Of a stretch of 64,000 nt of DNA, positions 47,412-57,981 are shown piece by piece. Below the pieces are notes generated by a model that saw nothing but the letters and a program-made list of their open reading frames with translations, made no database searches and was not told the origin of the DNA. Position 1 is the stretch's first letter; every line of letters begins with the position of its first letter. The DNA is from Arenimonas maotaiensis (lineage in GTDB: Bacteria; Pseudomonadota; Gammaproteobacteria; Xanthomonadales; Xanthomonadaceae): positions 248,001 to 312,000 of the forward strand of contig NZ_BMFO01000001.1 of NCBI RefSeq assembly GCF_014638745.1, written 5' to 3'. The translations under genes and the position numbers were made by a program.

Positions 47412-48181
47412 ACATCCACCCGACCGCCGTGATCTCGGCCGAAGCGCGCATCCACCCCAGCGTGCGCATCGGCGCGTACACCGTGATCGAGGGCGAGGTC
47501 GAGATCGGCGAAGGCACCGAGATCGGCCCGCACTGCGTGATCACCGGCCCGACACGCATCGGCCGCAACAACCGCATCTACTCGCACGCCGCGCTCGGCG
47601 GCGATCCGCAGGACAAGAAATTCCGCGGCGAACGCTGCGAGCTGGTGATCGGCGACGGCAACACCATCCGCGAGTTCACCACCTTCAGCCGCGGCACCGG
47701 CGACGGCGGCGGCGTGACCCGCATGGGCGACGACAACTGGATCATGGCCTACGTGCATATCGCGCACGACTGCGTCATCGGCGACCACACCATCTTCGCC
47801 AACAACGCCTCGCTGGCCGGCCACGCCGAAGTCGGCGACTGGGCCATCCTCGGCGGCTTCTCCGGCGCGCACCAGTTCTGCAAGATCGGCGCGCACGCCT
47901 TCGTCGGCATGGGCAGCCTGGTCAACGCCGACGTGCCGCCGTTCGTGATGACCTCGACCCAATACGCCGAACCGCGCACCATCAACGCCGAAGGCCTGAA
48001 GCGCCGCGGCTTCGGCCCGGAGCGCATCCGCGCCATCAAGAACGCCTACCGCACGGTGTACATGGCCGGCAAACCGCTCGAGGAGGCCAAGGCCGAGCTG
48101 CGCGCGATGGCGGCCGAATCCGACGACGTGAAGTTGATGCTGGATTTCATCGAAGCCAGCAGCCGCGGCATCCTGCGCTGA
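47408..48181 (+). CDS. lpxA: UDP-N-acetylglucosamine acyltransferase
   Basis: LpxA catalyses the first step of lipid A synthesis. The 257-aa length is close to E. coli (262). It opens [20 protein letters not shown], hexapeptide repeats, and has [20 protein letters not shown] with the catalytic His. The GTG start overlaps the fabZ stop (GTGA), which decides it over an upstream in-frame ATG lying inside fabZ. Confidence 0.97.
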   Translation: MNIHPTAVISAEARIHPSVRIGAYTVIEGEVEIGEGTEIGPHCVITGPTRIGRNNRIYSHAALGGDPQDKKFRGERCELVIGDGNTIREFTTFSRGTGDGGGVTRMGDDNWIMAYVHIAHDCVIGDHTIFANNASLAGHAEVGDWAILGGFSGAHQFCKIGAHAFVGMGSLVNADVPPFVMTSTQYAEPRTINAEGLKRRGFGPERIRAIKNAYRTVYMAGKPLEEAKAELRAMAAESDDVKLMLDFIEASSRGILR

Positions 48182-48185
48182 ACCG

Positions 48186-49331
48186 ATGAAGATCGCCATC
48201 GTCGCCGGCGAGGCCTCGGGTGACCAGCTGGCGGCGGCGCTGATGGCGGCGTTGCGCGCGCGGCGCCCGGATGTCGAGTTCATCGGCCTGGGCGGCCCGG
48301 CCATGCAGGCCCAGGGTCTGCGCTCCTGGTTCGATTACGGCCGACTGTCGGTGATGGGGCTGGTGGAAGTGCTCAAGCACCTGCCCGACCTGCTGCGGTT
48401 GCGCAGGGATCTGCTGGCGCGCATCCTCGCGCAGAACCCCGACGTGGTGATCGGCGTCGACGCGCCGGACTTCAACCTCGGACTGGAGAAGCGCTGCAAG
48501 GCCGCCGGCCTGCGCACCGTGCATTTCGTCAGCCCCTCGGTCTGGGCCTGGCGCGAGCAGCGCGCGGCCCGCATCGCCGAATCCGCCGACCGCGTGCTGT
48601 GCCTGTTTCCGATGGAGCCGCCGATCTACGCCCGTTACGGCGTCGATGCGGTGTTCGTCGGCCATCCGATGGCCGATGCCGTACCGCTGGAACCCGAACG
48701 CGCGGGGGCGCGCGCCACGCTGGGGTTGGAAGCCGACACGCGCGTGCTGGCCATCCTACCCGGCTCGCGGCTGTCGGAAATCCAGCGTCTGCTGCCGGTG
48801 TTCCTGCAGGCCGCTACGCGCATCCGGCACGGCCTGCCCGGCATCCGTTTCTGCATTCCGGCCGCCGATGCCCGCTGCCGGCAGGCGATCGACGCGCAGC
48901 TGGCCGTCGCCGGCATCGATGACGTGCAGGTGCTTGATGGTCAGGCGCGGACCGCGATGATCGCCGCCGACGCGGTGCTGTTGGCCTCGGGCACCGCGGC
49001 GCTGGAGGCCATGCTGTGCAAACGCCCGATGGCGGTGGCCTACCGCATCTCGCCGCTGACTTACCGCATCGTCAAGCTGTTGGGACTGCTGAAGGTGGAA
49101 CGCTTCAGCCTGCCGAACGCGTTGTCGGGCCGCGATCTGGTGCCGGAACTGATGCAGCACGACTGCACGCCCGAACGCATCGCCGACACGCTGTTGCCGA
49201 TGCTGACGCGCGACACGCCCGACCCGGCGCTGCTGGCCGAATACACGCGTTTGCATCATCTGCTCCGGCAGGACGCCGCCGGACGCGCCGCCGATGCGGT
49301 GCTGGAACGGGTCGGCGGCACGCGGCCATGA
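48186..49331 (+). CDS. lpxB: Lipid-A-disaccharide synthase
   Basis: LpxB (GT19) condenses UDP-2,3-diacylglucosamine with lipid X to form the lipid A disaccharide. The 381-aa product opens [19 protein letters not shown]. It has [41 protein letters not shown], and [14 protein letters not shown] in the nucleotide-binding half. The start is 4 bp after lpxA. It overlaps rnhB by 4 bp. Confidence 0.97.
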   Translation: MKIAIVAGEASGDQLAAALMAALRARRPDVEFIGLGGPAMQAQGLRSWFDYGRLSVMGLVEVLKHLPDLLRLRRDLLARILAQNPDVVIGVDAPDFNLGLEKRCKAAGLRTVHFVSPSVWAWREQRAARIAESADRVLCLFPMEPPIYARYGVDAVFVGHPMADAVPLEPERAGARATLGLEADTRVLAILPGSRLSEIQRLLPVFLQAATRIRHGLPGIRFCIPAADARCRQAIDAQLAVAGIDDVQVLDGQARTAMIAADAVLLASGTAALEAMLCKRPMAVAYRISPLTYRIVKLLGLLKVERFSLPNALSGRDLVPELMQHDCTPERIADTLLPMLTRDTPDPALLAEYTRLHHLLRQDAAGRAADAVLERVGGTRP

Positions 49332-49912
49332 CCGTCGCCGGCGTCGACGAGGCCGGACGCGGACCGCTGGCCGGGCCGGTGCTGTGCGCGGCGGTGATCC
49401 TGCCGCCGGATGACGGTCTGGCGGGGCTGGACGACTCCAAGAAACTGACCGAAGCCCGGCGCGAACGCCTGTTCGACGCCATCCGCGATGCGGCTGTCGG
49501 CTACGCCATCGTGGCGGTGGCGGCCGAGGAAATCGACCGGCTGAACATCTTCCAGGCCACGATGCAGGGCATGGCACGCGCAATACGTGCTTTGCCAGTT
49601 TGTCCGGAGCTGGCGCTGATCGACGGCAACAAGATCCCGCCCGGCCTGCCCTGCCCGGCACGGGCGCTGGTCGGCGGCGATGCCTTGGAGCGCAGCATCA
49701 TGGCGGCCTCGGTGCTGGCGAAAGTGAGCCGGGACCGGCAGATGCTGGCGCTGCATGCCGAATATCCCGAATACGGATTCGACCGTCACAAGGGCTACCC
49801 GACTCCGGCGCATCTGCAGGCCCTGCATCGCCATGGCGCCTGTCCGCAACACCGGCGCAGCTTCGCGCCGGTGCGCGCGGCTATTGCGGAATTAGGCGGA
49901 AAGTCACCCTGA
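49328..49912 (+). CDS. rnhB: Ribonuclease HII
   Basis: RNase HII nicks RNA-DNA hybrids and removes misincorporated ribonucleotides. The 194-aa product has [20 protein letters not shown] with the first catalytic acids, [26 protein letters not shown], and [19 protein letters not shown]. The ATG overlaps the lpxB stop (ATGA). Confidence 0.97.
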   Translation: MTVAGVDEAGRGPLAGPVLCAAVILPPDDGLAGLDDSKKLTEARRERLFDAIRDAAVGYAIVAVAAEEIDRLNIFQATMQGMARAIRALPVCPELALIDGNKIPPGLPCPARALVGGDALERSIMAASVLAKVSRDRQMLALHAEYPEYGFDRHKGYPTPAHLQALHRHGACPQHRRSFAPVRAAIAELGGKSP

Positions 49913-49984
49913 CTTCCCCCGCATGCGCGCCGCGCTGCCGGCATGGATACTGATGGGGCAATCCGCCGACAGCCGAGGTGTCCC

Positions 49985-50206
49985 ATGTCCTGCAATCCGA
50001 CCCTGATGAGCCTGAAACCCCGCTTCCAAGACGACCATGAATGGAGCCGCTTCCTGGACTTCGTGGAAACCCGACGCGTGCGCGGCAGCGCCGAGGAACT
50101 GTGGCTGCAGTGGGACATCCACCGGCTGACATGCCAGGCCACGCTGCAGCCCTGGCCGGGCGGCGGCCGCTACCGGCCGGAGGCGCACGCGCCGTTGTTC
50201 CGCTGA
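49985..50206 (+). CDS. Small hypothetical protein between rnhB and dnaE
   Basis: A 73-aa ORF (an in-frame ATG at 49943 would add 14 residues). The sequence includes WSRFLDFVETRRVRGSAEEL and the C-terminal GRYRPEAHAPLFR. It is polar, with no signal peptide or membrane helix, and I do not recognise the family. AGGTGT precedes the chosen ATG weakly. Codon use is like the neighbours, which supports a real gene only modestly. Confidence 0.45.
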   Translation: MSCNPTLMSLKPRFQDDHEWSRFLDFVETRRVRGSAEELWLQWDIHRLTCQATLQPWPGGGRYRPEAHAPLFR

Positions 50207-50303
50207 AGCCCGCGGCACGCGGCGGAGCGCCATACGGCGCGCTGTCAAGCCTTGTTATCCCCGGACGGGGCGTCTAAGCTTAAGGTCCGTTCCAGGCGCG
50301 ACC

Positions 50304-53300
50304 ATGACCCCGACCTTCGTCCACTGCCACCTGCACAGCGAATTCTCGCTGACGGATTCCACCATCCGTCTGCCCGAACTGGTGGCGCGCTGTGCGGCGC
50401 TGGGCATGCCGGCGGTGGCGGTGACCGACAACTGCAACCTGTTCGCCCTGGTCAAGTTCTTCAAGGCCGCCGAGGGCGCCGGCATCAAGCCGATCGCCGG
50501 CGCCGACCTGTTCATGGACAACGGCCAGGGCGGCTTCCACCGAATCACCGTACTGTGCCAGAACCAGGCCGGCTACCTCGGCCTGTCGCGGCTGATCTCG
50601 CGCGCGCATCTGGAAGGCCACACCCGCGAACTGCCGGTGATCGAGCCGGAATGGCTGTTCGCCGAGAGCGAAGGCCTGATCGTGCTGCACGGCCGGCACA
50701 GTCCGCTGGCGCATCTGATGCTTCAGGGCGACAAGCCCGACGCGGTAAGCCGGACCGCGGAATGGCTGAGCCTGTTCCCGCGCCGGCTGTACATCGAGAT
50801 CACCCGGCTCGGCCTGCCGGAGGAAGCCGGCTTCAACCCGCGCGCGATCGCCTTCGCCAACCGCCACCATCTGCCGTTGTTGGCCAGCAACGACGTGCGC
50901 TTCCTCGACGCCGCCGATTTCGAGGCGCACGAGGCGCGCACCTGCATCGCCGCCGGCCGGGTGCTGGACGACCCGAAGCGGCCCAAGGCCTACAACGCCG
51001 AGCAGTACCTGAAGTCGCCGGAGGAAATGGCGGCGCTGTTCGCCGACCTGCCCGAGGCCTTGGCCAACAGCGTGGAACTGGCCAAGCGCTGCAACCTCGA
51101 GCTGTCGCTCGGCACCTATTACCTGCCCGACTTCCCGGTACCGGAAGGCCATGACCTGGACAGCTGGATCCGGCACGAAGCGCACGAAGGGCTGGCGCGC
51201 CGCCTTGCCAAATTCCCGCTGGCGCCGGGGCATGACCGCGAGAGCTACCGCCAGCGGCTGGACACCGAGCTCGACGTGATCGTGACGATGGGCTTCCCCG
51301 GCTACTTCCTGATCGTGGCCGACTTCATCAACTGGGGCAAGAGCCAGGGCATCCCGGTCGGTCCGGGCCGCGGCTCGGGCGCCGGTTCGCTGGTGGCCTG
51401 GTCGCTGGGCATCACCGACCTCGACCCGATCCGCTACGACCTGCTGTTCGAGCGCTTCCTGAACCCGGAACGGGTGTCGATGCCTGACTTCGACATCGAC
51501 TTCTGCATGGACCGCCGCGACGAGGTCATCGACTACGTGGCGCGCAAATACGGCCGCGACAAGGTCAGCCAGATCATCACCTACGGCACCATGGCCGCCA
51601 AGGCGGTGGTGCGCGACACCGGCCGCGTGCTGGGCATGCCCTACGGCCTGGTCGACTCGGTCGCCAAGCTGATTCCGATGACCCTCGGCATCAGCCTCGA
51701 CGACGCGCTCGGCCTCTCGGACGCGGCCAAGAAGGACGCCTCGCTGGCCTCCAGCGAACTGATCGCGCGCTACCACAGCGAAGACGACGTGCGCGACCTG
51801 ATCGACCTGGCGCGCAAGCTCGAGGACCTGACCCGCAACGCCGGCAAGCACGCCGGCGGCGTGGTCATCGCGCCGCGGCCGCTGACCGACTTCAGCCCGC
51901 TGTACGCCGAACAGGTCAGCCCCGGCGAGACGCCGACCAGCGTGGTCACCCAGTTCGACAAGGACGACGTGGAGGCGGTCGGTCTGGTGAAGTTCGACTT
52001 CCTCGGCCTGCGCACGCTGACCATCATCCAATGGGCGGTGGACGCGGTGAACGCCGCGCGCGCGCAGTCGGCCGACGATCCGATCGACATCCTGGCCATC
52101 CCGCTGGACGACGCCGACACCTACCGGCTGCTGTCCAAGGGCCTGACCACCGCGGTGTTCCAGTTCGAATCGCGCGGCATGAAGGATTACATCAAGAAGC
52201 TCGAGCCGAGCACCTTCGAGGACCTGATCGCGCTGGCCGCGCTGTACCGGCCAGGCCCGCTCGGCTCGGGCATGGTCGACGACTTCATCAACCGCCGGCA
52301 CGGACGCGAGCCGGTGGTGTATCCGCACCCCAGCCTGGAAGGCATCCTGAAGCCGACCTACGGCGTCATCGTGTACCAGGAACAGGTGATGCAGATCGCG
52401 CAGGTGATGGCCGGCTACTCGCTCGGCGGTGCCGACCTGCTGCGCCGCGCGATGGGCAAGAAGAAGCCCGAGGAGATGGCCAAGGAGCGCCTGAAGTTCG
52501 AGGACGGCGCGCGCGCGCTCGGCATCGACGGCAAGATCGCCACCGGCGTGTTCGACCTGATGGAGAAGTTCGCCGAATACGGCTTCAACAAGTCGCACTC
52601 GGCCGCCTACGCCCTGGTCGCCTACCAGACCGCCTGGCTGAAGACGCATTACCCGGCGCAGTTCCTGGCCGCCACGCTGTCGTCCGACATGGACAACACC
52701 GACAAGGTGGTGAACTTCCTGCAGGACTGCCGCGGCTTCGGCATCCGCGTGCTGCCGCCGGACGTCAATGCCTCGACCTACATGTTCGCCGCGCTCGACC
52801 GGCACACCATCCGCTACGGCCTAGGCGCGGTCAAGGGCGTCGGCGAAGGCGCCTGCCTGGCGATCGCGCGCGAACGCGAAGCCCGTGGCCCGTTCGCCGA
52901 CCTGCTGGATTTCTGCAAACGCGTGGACTCCAGCAAGCTCAACCGGCGCGTGCTCGAGGCGCTGATTCAGGCCGGCGCGCTGGACGCGCTGGGCGCCAAC
53001 CGCGCCTCGCTGATGCTGCAGCTGCCGGAAGTGCTGAAGGCCACCGAACAGATGGCGCGCGAAGCGCAATCGGGCCAAGTCTCGCTGTTCGGCGAAGGCC
53101 CGAGCAACGACATCCGCATCGAGCTGGCGGAAATCGCCGACTGGCCGGTGGAGGAACGCCTGAAGGCCGAACGCGACACGCTCGGCTTCTTCCTCAGCGG
53201 CCACCCGCTCGATCCGTGGGCGGCCGAACTGAAGCAGCTGGGCGTGTGCCCGCTGTCGGAACTGGAAAAGACCTGGCAGGAGCGCAAGGACCGCCGCGGC

Positions 53301-53831
53301 GAAGCGCACGTGGTGGTGGCCGGCCTGATCAGCCAGATGCGCAAGCGCGGCGACAACCAGGCCTTCGTGCTGGTCGAGGACCAGCAGGACGGCCTGGAGT
53401 GCGCGTTCTTCAGCGAGGCCTACCAGGAGTCGTCGGCGCTGCTGACCCGCGACCGCATCGTGCTGATCGAAGGCAGCCTGCGCGAGGACAGCTTCAACGG
53501 CGGCTTCTCGCTGCGCGCCAAGCATTGCTGGGATTTCCACGCCCTGCTGCTGCAGTACGCCAAGGGCATCCAGTGCAAGCTCGACCTCTGCCACCCGGAC
53601 ACCTGGCAGACGCTGCAGGCCCTGTTGATGTCGTACCGGCCGGGGCCGACGCCGGTGATGCTGCAATTGCGCACCGCCAGCGCCGAGGGCCGCCTGCGCG
53701 CGCCCGCGCACCACTCGGTGCGCTGCGAAGCCGGGCTGATCAGCCGCCTGCGGCAGATCGAGGGCATGGGCGAGGTGCAGGTGGCGCTGGCCCGGCCGTG
53801 GGCGCTGGCCGGCACCGCGAGCGCGGCCTGA
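50304..53831 (+). CDS. dnaE: DNA polymerase III alpha subunit
   Basis: The replicative polymerase catalytic subunit. The 1175-aa length matches E. coli DnaE (1160). The N-terminal PHP domain begins FVHCHLHSEFSLTDSTIRLP. The palm holds the catalytic aspartates in RVSMPDFDIDFCMDRRDEVI, with VGPGRGSGAGSLVAWSL before it. The fingers include GGADLLRRAMGKKKPEEM, and an OB fold lies near residues 990-1080. A C-terminal domain follows. It is flanked by rnhB and accA as in many Gammaproteobacteria. Confidence 0.98.
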   Translation: MTPTFVHCHLHSEFSLTDSTIRLPELVARCAALGMPAVAVTDNCNLFALVKFFKAAEGAGIKPIAGADLFMDNGQGGFHRITVLCQNQAGYLGLSRLISRAHLEGHTRELPVIEPEWLFAESEGLIVLHGRHSPLAHLMLQGDKPDAVSRTAEWLSLFPRRLYIEITRLGLPEEAGFNPRAIAFANRHHLPLLASNDVRFLDAADFEAHEARTCIAAGRVLDDPKRPKAYNAEQYLKSPEEMAALFADLPEALANSVELAKRCNLELSLGTYYLPDFPVPEGHDLDSWIRHEAHEGLARRLAKFPLAPGHDRESYRQRLDTELDVIVTMGFPGYFLIVADFINWGKSQGIPVGPGRGSGAGSLVAWSLGITDLDPIRYDLLFERFLNPERVSMPDFDIDFCMDRRDEVIDYVARKYGRDKVSQIITYGTMAAKAVVRDTGRVLGMPYGLVDSVAKLIPMTLGISLDDALGLSDAAKKDASLASSELIARYHSEDDVRDLIDLARKLEDLTRNAGKHAGGVVIAPRPLTDFSPLYAEQVSPGETPTSVVTQFDKDDVEAVGLVKFDFLGLRTLTIIQWAVDAVNAARAQSADDPIDILAIPLDDADTYRLLSKGLTTAVFQFESRGMKDYIKKLEPSTFEDLIALAALYRPGPLGSGMVDDFINRRHGREPVVYPHPSLEGILKPTYGVIVYQEQVMQIAQVMAGYSLGGADLLRRAMGKKKPEEMAKERLKFEDGARALGIDGKIATGVFDLMEKFAEYGFNKSHSAAYALVAYQTAWLKTHYPAQFLAATLSSDMDNTDKVVNFLQDCRGFGIRVLPPDVNASTYMFAALDRHTIRYGLGAVKGVGEGACLAIAREREARGPFADLLDFCKRVDSSKLNRRVLEALIQAGALDALGANRASLMLQLPEVLKATEQMAREAQSGQVSLFGEGPSNDIRIELAEIADWPVEERLKAERDTLGFFLSGHPLDPWAAELKQLGVCPLSELEKTWQERKDRRGEAHVVVAGLISQMRKRGDNQAFVLVEDQQDGLECAFFSEAYQESSALLTRDRIVLIEGSLREDSFNGGFSLRAKHCWDFHALLLQYAKGIQCKLDLCHPDTWQTLQALLMSYRPGPTPVMLQLRTASAEGRLRAPAHHSVRCEAGLISRLRQIEGMGEVQVALARPWALAGTASAA

Positions 53832-53840
53832 AAGCCCTGA

Positions 53841-53846
53841 TACAAT
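53841..53846 (+). promoter_or_regulatory. Candidate -10 element for accA
   Basis: TACAAT lies just after the dnaE stop codon and 27 bp before the accA ATG. No clear -35 is seen in the overlapping dnaE coding region. Confidence 0.4.
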
Positions 53847-53872
53847 AGCGCCATCGTTCCGCGGACCCGACC

Positions 53873-54835
53873 ATGAACCCCAATTTCCTCGACTTCGAAC
53901 AGCCGATCGCCGACCTGGACGCCAAGATCCAGGAGCTCAAACGCGCCAGCCACGGGCCGGGCGTCAATATCGAGCTGGAGGTGGACGGCCTGCAACGCAA
54001 GCTGGAGCAGCGTACCGCCGAGATCTTCGGCAAGCTCAGCGCCTGGCAGATCTCGCAGCTGTCGCGCCATCCGCAACGCCCATACAGCCTGGACTACTTC
54101 GAGCTGATGTTCGACGAGTTCCACGAACTGGCCGGCGACCGCACCTTCGCCAACGACAACGCCATCGTCGGCGGCCTGGCGCGCCTGAACGGCCGCGCCT
54201 GCATGGTCATCGGCCACGAGAAGGGCCGCGACACCAAGAGCAAGGTCCGCCGCAACTTCGGCATGCCGCGCCCGGAAGGCTACCGCAAGGCGCTGCGCCT
54301 AATGCAGACCGCCGAGCGCTTCGGCCTGCCGGTGCTGACCTTCATCGACACCGCCGGCGCCTGGCCGGGCATCGACGCCGAAGAACGCGGCCAGTCCGAA
54401 GCCATCGCACGCAACCTGCTGGAGATGTCGGAGCTGCGCGTGCCGGTGGTCTGCAGCGTGATCGGCGAAGGCGGCTCGGGCGGCGCGCTGGCCATCGGCG
54501 TCGGCGACGTGACCCTGATGCTGGAATACAGCACCTATTCGGTGATCACCCCGGAAGGCTGCGCCTCCATCCTGTGGAAGACCCGCGACAAGGCGCAGGA
54601 AGCGGCCGAGCAGATGAACATGACCGCGACCAGCCTGAAGAACCTGGGTCTGGTCGACCGCGTGGTGCCCGAACCGCTCGGCGGCGCGCACCGCAATCCG
54701 GCCGCCATGGCCGAGATGCTGAAAGCCGCGATCTGGGACGAGCTGCAGAAGCTGGAAGCGATTCCGACCGACGAGCTGCTCGAGCGCCGCTACAAGCGCC
54801 TGCGCGGCTACGGAGCGTACGACGTCGCCTCCTGA
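53873..54835 (+). CDS. accA: Acetyl-CoA carboxylase carboxyltransferase subunit alpha
   Basis: AccA, with AccD, transfers the carboxyl group from carboxybiotin to acetyl-CoA, producing malonyl-CoA for fatty acid synthesis. The 320-aa product begins [19 protein letters not shown] and has [40 protein letters not shown], and [17 protein letters not shown], all typical. Length matches E. coli (319). tilS starts 4 bp later. Confidence 0.98.
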   Translation: MNPNFLDFEQPIADLDAKIQELKRASHGPGVNIELEVDGLQRKLEQRTAEIFGKLSAWQISQLSRHPQRPYSLDYFELMFDEFHELAGDRTFANDNAIVGGLARLNGRACMVIGHEKGRDTKSKVRRNFGMPRPEGYRKALRLMQTAERFGLPVLTFIDTAGAWPGIDAEERGQSEAIARNLLEMSELRVPVVCSVIGEGGSGGALAIGVGDVTLMLEYSTYSVITPEGCASILWKTRDKAQEAAEQMNMTATSLKNLGLVDRVVPEPLGGAHRNPAAMAEMLKAAIWDELQKLEAIPTDELLERRYKRLRGYGAYDVAS

Positions 54836-54839
54836 GGCC

Positions 54840-56120
54840 ATGCGCGCCTTGCCGGCCGCCTGCCTGCCACCCTCGGCCACGGTCCGGGTCGGCTTCAGCG
54901 GCGGGCTGGATTCCACCGTCCTGCTGCATTGGCTGAAGCACACGTTGCCGGCCGATGCCGTCTTGCACGCCATCCATGTGCACCACGGCCTGCAGGCCGA
55001 GGCCGATACGTGGGCAACGCATTGCCGGGTGCTGTGCGCCGATTGGGGCATTCCCCTGCAAATCGAGCAGGTGCGCATCGCGGACCGTAGCCGCAACGTC
55101 GAACAGCAGGCGCGCGAGGCGCGCTACGCCGCCTTCGAACGCCGCCTGCAGGCCGGCGACACCCTGGCCCTTGCGCACCACGGCGACGACGTCGCCGAAA
55201 CCCTGCTGCTGCGGCTGATGCGCGGCGCCGGTACCGAGGCGCTGGGCAATATGGCCGAGCGCGAAACCCGCGCCGGCTACCACCTGTGGCGGCCCCTGCT
55301 CGGATTTTCACGCGCCGAGCTGCTGGCCTACGCGCAGGCGCACGCGCTGGCCTGGGTGGAAGACGCCAGCAACGCCGACACCGGACCGGACCGCAACTTC
55401 CTGCGCCAGCGCGTGCTGCCGCTGCTTGAATCTCGCTTCGGCAACGTGCGCGCCCGATTGAACCACAGTGCCGCCTTGCTGCGCGAAGACGCCGACCTGC
55501 TGCGGCCGCTGCTCGACGACGCGTTGGTGATGTGCCGCTCCGAGGCCGGATTGTCCTTGCAACCGCTACGCGCGCTGACACCCGCGTTGCAAGGGCACGT
55601 GCTGCGCGCCTGGCTGCAACGCGCCGGCCACACGGCGCCCGGTGCGGAGGCCTTGCGCGAGTTCCTGCGCCAGCTGGCCGAACACACCCCCGACGACGAC
55701 ACCCGGCTGGACGGCCCCGGCTACCGCATCGCGCTCTGGGCCGGCGAGCTGCATCTGCGCCCGGATGCCGATGCGGCGGATATCGCGGCATTCGACCAGC
55801 TGTGGGACGGCCGCACGCCGTTGCGGCTGCCGCGCGGCGGTGAACTGGCCTGGGCCGGCGAGGCGCCGTTTCCGCTGCGCGTGCGCTACCGGCTCGGCGG
55901 CGAGCGCATCCGCCTGCCCGGCCGCGACATGCATCATTCCGTGAAAAAACTGCTGTCCGAGCGCGTGCCGCCGTGGGAACGCGCCGCCCTGCCCTTTGTT
56001 TATAATGACGACGGTGAACTGCTGGCGGTCGGCGACGTGCTGGTCTCGGCGGTTCTGGACGATCTTTCACGCCGACACGGCATCCGCCTGCGTTGGCATC
56101 CCGCCGCGAGCCCGACATGA
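54840..56120 (+). CDS. tilS: tRNA(Ile)-lysidine synthase
   Basis: TilS converts C34 of the CAU-anticodon tRNA-Ile to lysidine, letting it read AUA. The 426-aa product is near E. coli length (432). The N-terminal PP-loop [15 protein letters not shown] is followed by [14 protein letters not shown], and [20 protein letters not shown] is the usual substrate region. The C-terminal domain includes [20 protein letters not shown]. Its TGA overlaps the xseB ATG. A TATAAT at 56000-56005 lies inside the gene and could be an internal promoter. Confidence 0.95.
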   Translation: MRALPAACLPPSATVRVGFSGGLDSTVLLHWLKHTLPADAVLHAIHVHHGLQAEADTWATHCRVLCADWGIPLQIEQVRIADRSRNVEQQAREARYAAFERRLQAGDTLALAHHGDDVAETLLLRLMRGAGTEALGNMAERETRAGYHLWRPLLGFSRAELLAYAQAHALAWVEDASNADTGPDRNFLRQRVLPLLESRFGNVRARLNHSAALLREDADLLRPLLDDALVMCRSEAGLSLQPLRALTPALQGHVLRAWLQRAGHTAPGAEALREFLRQLAEHTPDDDTRLDGPGYRIALWAGELHLRPDADAADIAAFDQLWDGRTPLRLPRGGELAWAGEAPFPLRVRYRLGGERIRLPGRDMHHSVKKLLSERVPPWERAALPFVYNDDGELLAVGDVLVSAVLDDLSRRHGIRLRWHPAASPT

Positions 56121-56377
56121 GCAAATCCCCGAAAACGCCCGAGACCTCGCCGGTCGCCGACTTCGAAAAGGCCCTGGCCGAACTGGAACAGGTGGTGGCG
56201 GCCATGGAACGCGGCGAACAGAGCCTGGACCAGTCGCTGGCGTCCTACGAACGCGGCATCGCCCTGTACCGGCAATGCCAGAGCGCGCTGGAGCAGGCCG
56301 AACAGCGCGTGACCCTGGTCACCAACGCGGCCGATCCGGACGCGCAGACGCCGTTCCGCGAATCCGATGCCGACTGA
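56117..56377 (+). CDS. xseB: Exodeoxyribonuclease VII small subunit
   Basis: XseB forms ExoVII with XseA. The 86-aa product contains [20 protein letters not shown] and [19 protein letters not shown], the helical hairpin typical of the family. The ATGA overlap with tilS sets the start. It overlaps ispA by 11 bp. xseA is not in the window. Confidence 0.96.
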   Translation: MSKSPKTPETSPVADFEKALAELEQVVAAMERGEQSLDQSLASYERGIALYRQCQSALEQAEQRVTLVTNAADPDAQTPFRESDAD

Positions 56378-57227
56378 CGCCGCGCGCTTGGAGCGCGCCC
56401 TCGACGCCCTGTTGCCGCCGGCCGATGCCATTCCCGCGCGCCTGCACGCGGCCATGCGCTACGCCGCGCTGGACGGCGGCAAGCGCCTGCGCGCGCGGCT
56501 GGTGTACGCCACCGGCCGCCTGTTCGGCCTGCCGGAAGCCACGCTCGACCCGGCCGCCTGCGCGGTCGAGCTGATCCACGCCTACTCGCTGGTGCACGAC
56601 GACCTGCCGGCGATGGACGACGACGCCCTGCGCCGCGGCAAACCGACCGTGCACGTGGCGTTCGACGAAGCTACCGCCATCCTGGCCGGCGACGCCCTGC
56701 AGACCGCCGCCTTCCAGGCGCTGGCCGGCGCCGACTGGCCGGATGCGGCCAAGCTCCGCGTGCTGGCCGCGTTGCTGGCGGCGTCCGGCTCACGCGGCAT
56801 GTGCGGCGGGCAACAGCTGGACATGGACGCCAACGGCCAAGGCCTGGACCTGGACGCGCTGCGGCAGGTGCACGCGCTGAAGACCGGCGCGCTGATCAAG
56901 GCCGCGATCCGGATGCCGGCGGAATTGGCCGGCGCCGATGCCGCGGCGCTCGCCGACCTGTCGGCGTTCGCCGACGACCTGGGCCTGGCGTTCCAGATCC
57001 GCGACGACATCCTCGACGTCGAGGCCAGCACCGAACAGCTCGGCAAATCGGCCGGCAAGGACGCGGCGCAGGACAAATCGACCTACCCGGCCCTGCTCGG
57101 CCTGGACGGCGCGAAAGCCTGGCTGGCGCAATTGGCGGAACGCCTGCCGCGGCATCTGGCGCGCTTCGGCGAGCGGGCGAACGAACTGCGCGAATTGGCC
57201 GATTTCGCGGTCAGCCGCGGTCATTGA
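56367..57227 (+). CDS. ispA: Farnesyl diphosphate synthase (trans-prenyltransferase)
   Basis: IspA condenses IPP with DMAPP/GPP to give farnesyl diphosphate, feeding UppS, quinone and other isoprenoid routes. The 286-aa product has the first Asp-rich motif in [20 protein letters not shown] and the second in [20 protein letters not shown], with [16 protein letters not shown] near the N-terminus. It overlaps xseB by 11 bp, the typical xseB-ispA coupling. A dxs gene, often next, is absent here; an unrelated pair follows. Confidence 0.96.
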   Translation: MPTDAARLERALDALLPPADAIPARLHAAMRYAALDGGKRLRARLVYATGRLFGLPEATLDPAACAVELIHAYSLVHDDLPAMDDDALRRGKPTVHVAFDEATAILAGDALQTAAFQALAGADWPDAAKLRVLAALLAASGSRGMCGGQQLDMDANGQGLDLDALRQVHALKTGALIKAAIRMPAELAGADAAALADLSAFADDLGLAFQIRDDILDVEASTEQLGKSAGKDAAQDKSTYPALLGLDGAKAWLAQLAERLPRHLARFGERANELRELADFAVSRGH

Positions 57228-57248
57228 AACCGGGGTCTCCATCGATTC

Positions 57249-57278
57249 TTGACATCTATTTTTAACTTTGTGTATAGT
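57249..57278 (+). promoter_or_regulatory. Promoter of the membrane-protein/XRE pair
   Basis: TTGACA (57249-57254), 18-bp spacer, TATAGT (57273-57278), in an AT-rich block after ispA. The consensus -35 is complete. Confidence 0.75.
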
Positions 57279-57312
57279 TTATTTAACATCATGTGATGTT
57301 ATCCATACACAA
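57268..57312 (+). promoter_or_regulatory. Nested palindromic operator candidate
   Basis: A perfect inverted repeat AACATCA-TG-TGATGTT (57285-57300) lies just downstream of the -10. It is enclosed by a second inverted pair, TTGTGTAT (57268-57275) and ATACACAA (57305-57312), with nearly the same centre. The position overlaps -10 and start of transcription, where a repressor would act. The XRE protein encoded two genes down is the obvious candidate ligand. Confidence 0.6.
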
Positions 57313-57322
57313 GGGGCCTCCT

Positions 57323-57748
57323 ATGCCGTACCGCGAAAAAGTCGCTTGGCTGTCGCTGCTGACCATGCTGGCGGTGTTCATCCCGTATTTCACCTGGAGC
57401 ACGCTGCATCCGCCGGGGCCGGAAATCCCCAACCTCGGCCAGATGGCGCTGTATGCCGTCACCAGCCTGTCTTGGGCGGCGCTGTTGGGCATCGGCCACC
57501 TAGTGCTGCGCTGGCGCTCGCCGGGCGAGGCCAAACTGCCGATGGACGAACGCGACATCGCCATCGCCCATAAAGCCCGCGGCTACGCCTATGGCGTGCT
57601 GATCGCCGGGATGATTCTTGTCGGCGGCATGATGCCATTCACCCACGGCGGCTGGGAAATCGCCAACGCCGCGTTCTTCATGATCGTGCTGGCCGAAGCG
57701 GTGTTCTCTATTGGCATCATCCGGGCCTACCGCAGGCAGCACGCGTGA
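57323..57748 (+). CDS. Four-helix membrane protein paired with an XRE regulator
   Basis: A 141-aa integral membrane protein with about four transmembrane helices (residues ~8-26, 42-62, 85-105, 112-132). The loop after helix 2 reads LPMDERDIAIAHKARGYAYG, a DERD-type motif seen in DUF2178-like membrane proteins that accompany YozG-type XRE regulators. It overlaps the XRE gene by 4 bp. Function is unknown; association with a small repressor suggests a stress-linked or self-regulated membrane function. Confidence 0.7.
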   Translation: MPYREKVAWLSLLTMLAVFIPYFTWSTLHPPGPEIPNLGQMALYAVTSLSWAALLGIGHLVLRWRSPGEAKLPMDERDIAIAHKARGYAYGVLIAGMILVGGMMPFTHGGWEIANAAFFMIVLAEAVFSIGIIRAYRRQHA

Positions 57749-57966
57749 GCGGCGTGATCCGCAACAAGATCCGCACCCTGCGCTTCCTGCACGGCGAGAT
57801 GTCGCAGGCCGAGCTGGGCCAGCGCATCGGCCTGACACGGCAGACCGTGGCCGCGATCGAAGCCGGCAAGTACGCACCCTCGCTGGAGGCCGCGTTCCGC
57901 ATCGCCGATGTGTTCGGCGTGCCGCTGGCCGAGGTGTTCGAGTGGGATGCCACCGCGACGGTTTAA
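57745..57966 (+). CDS. XRE-family transcriptional regulator
   Basis: A 73-aa single-domain HTH protein: NKIRTLRFLHGEMSQAELGQ then TRQTVAAIEAGKYAPSLEAA, the canonical Cro/C1-type helix-turn-helix, followed by FRIADVFGVPLAEVFEW. This short form without a ligand domain resembles YozG/YgzD proteins. The start ATGAGCG overlaps the membrane-protein gene stop. It is likely the autorepressor for the pair through the upstream palindrome. Confidence 0.9.
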   Translation: MSGVIRNKIRTLRFLHGEMSQAELGQRIGLTRQTVAAIEAGKYAPSLEAAFRIADVFGVPLAEVFEWDATATV

Positions 57967-57981
57967 TCGGACAATCAGCGG

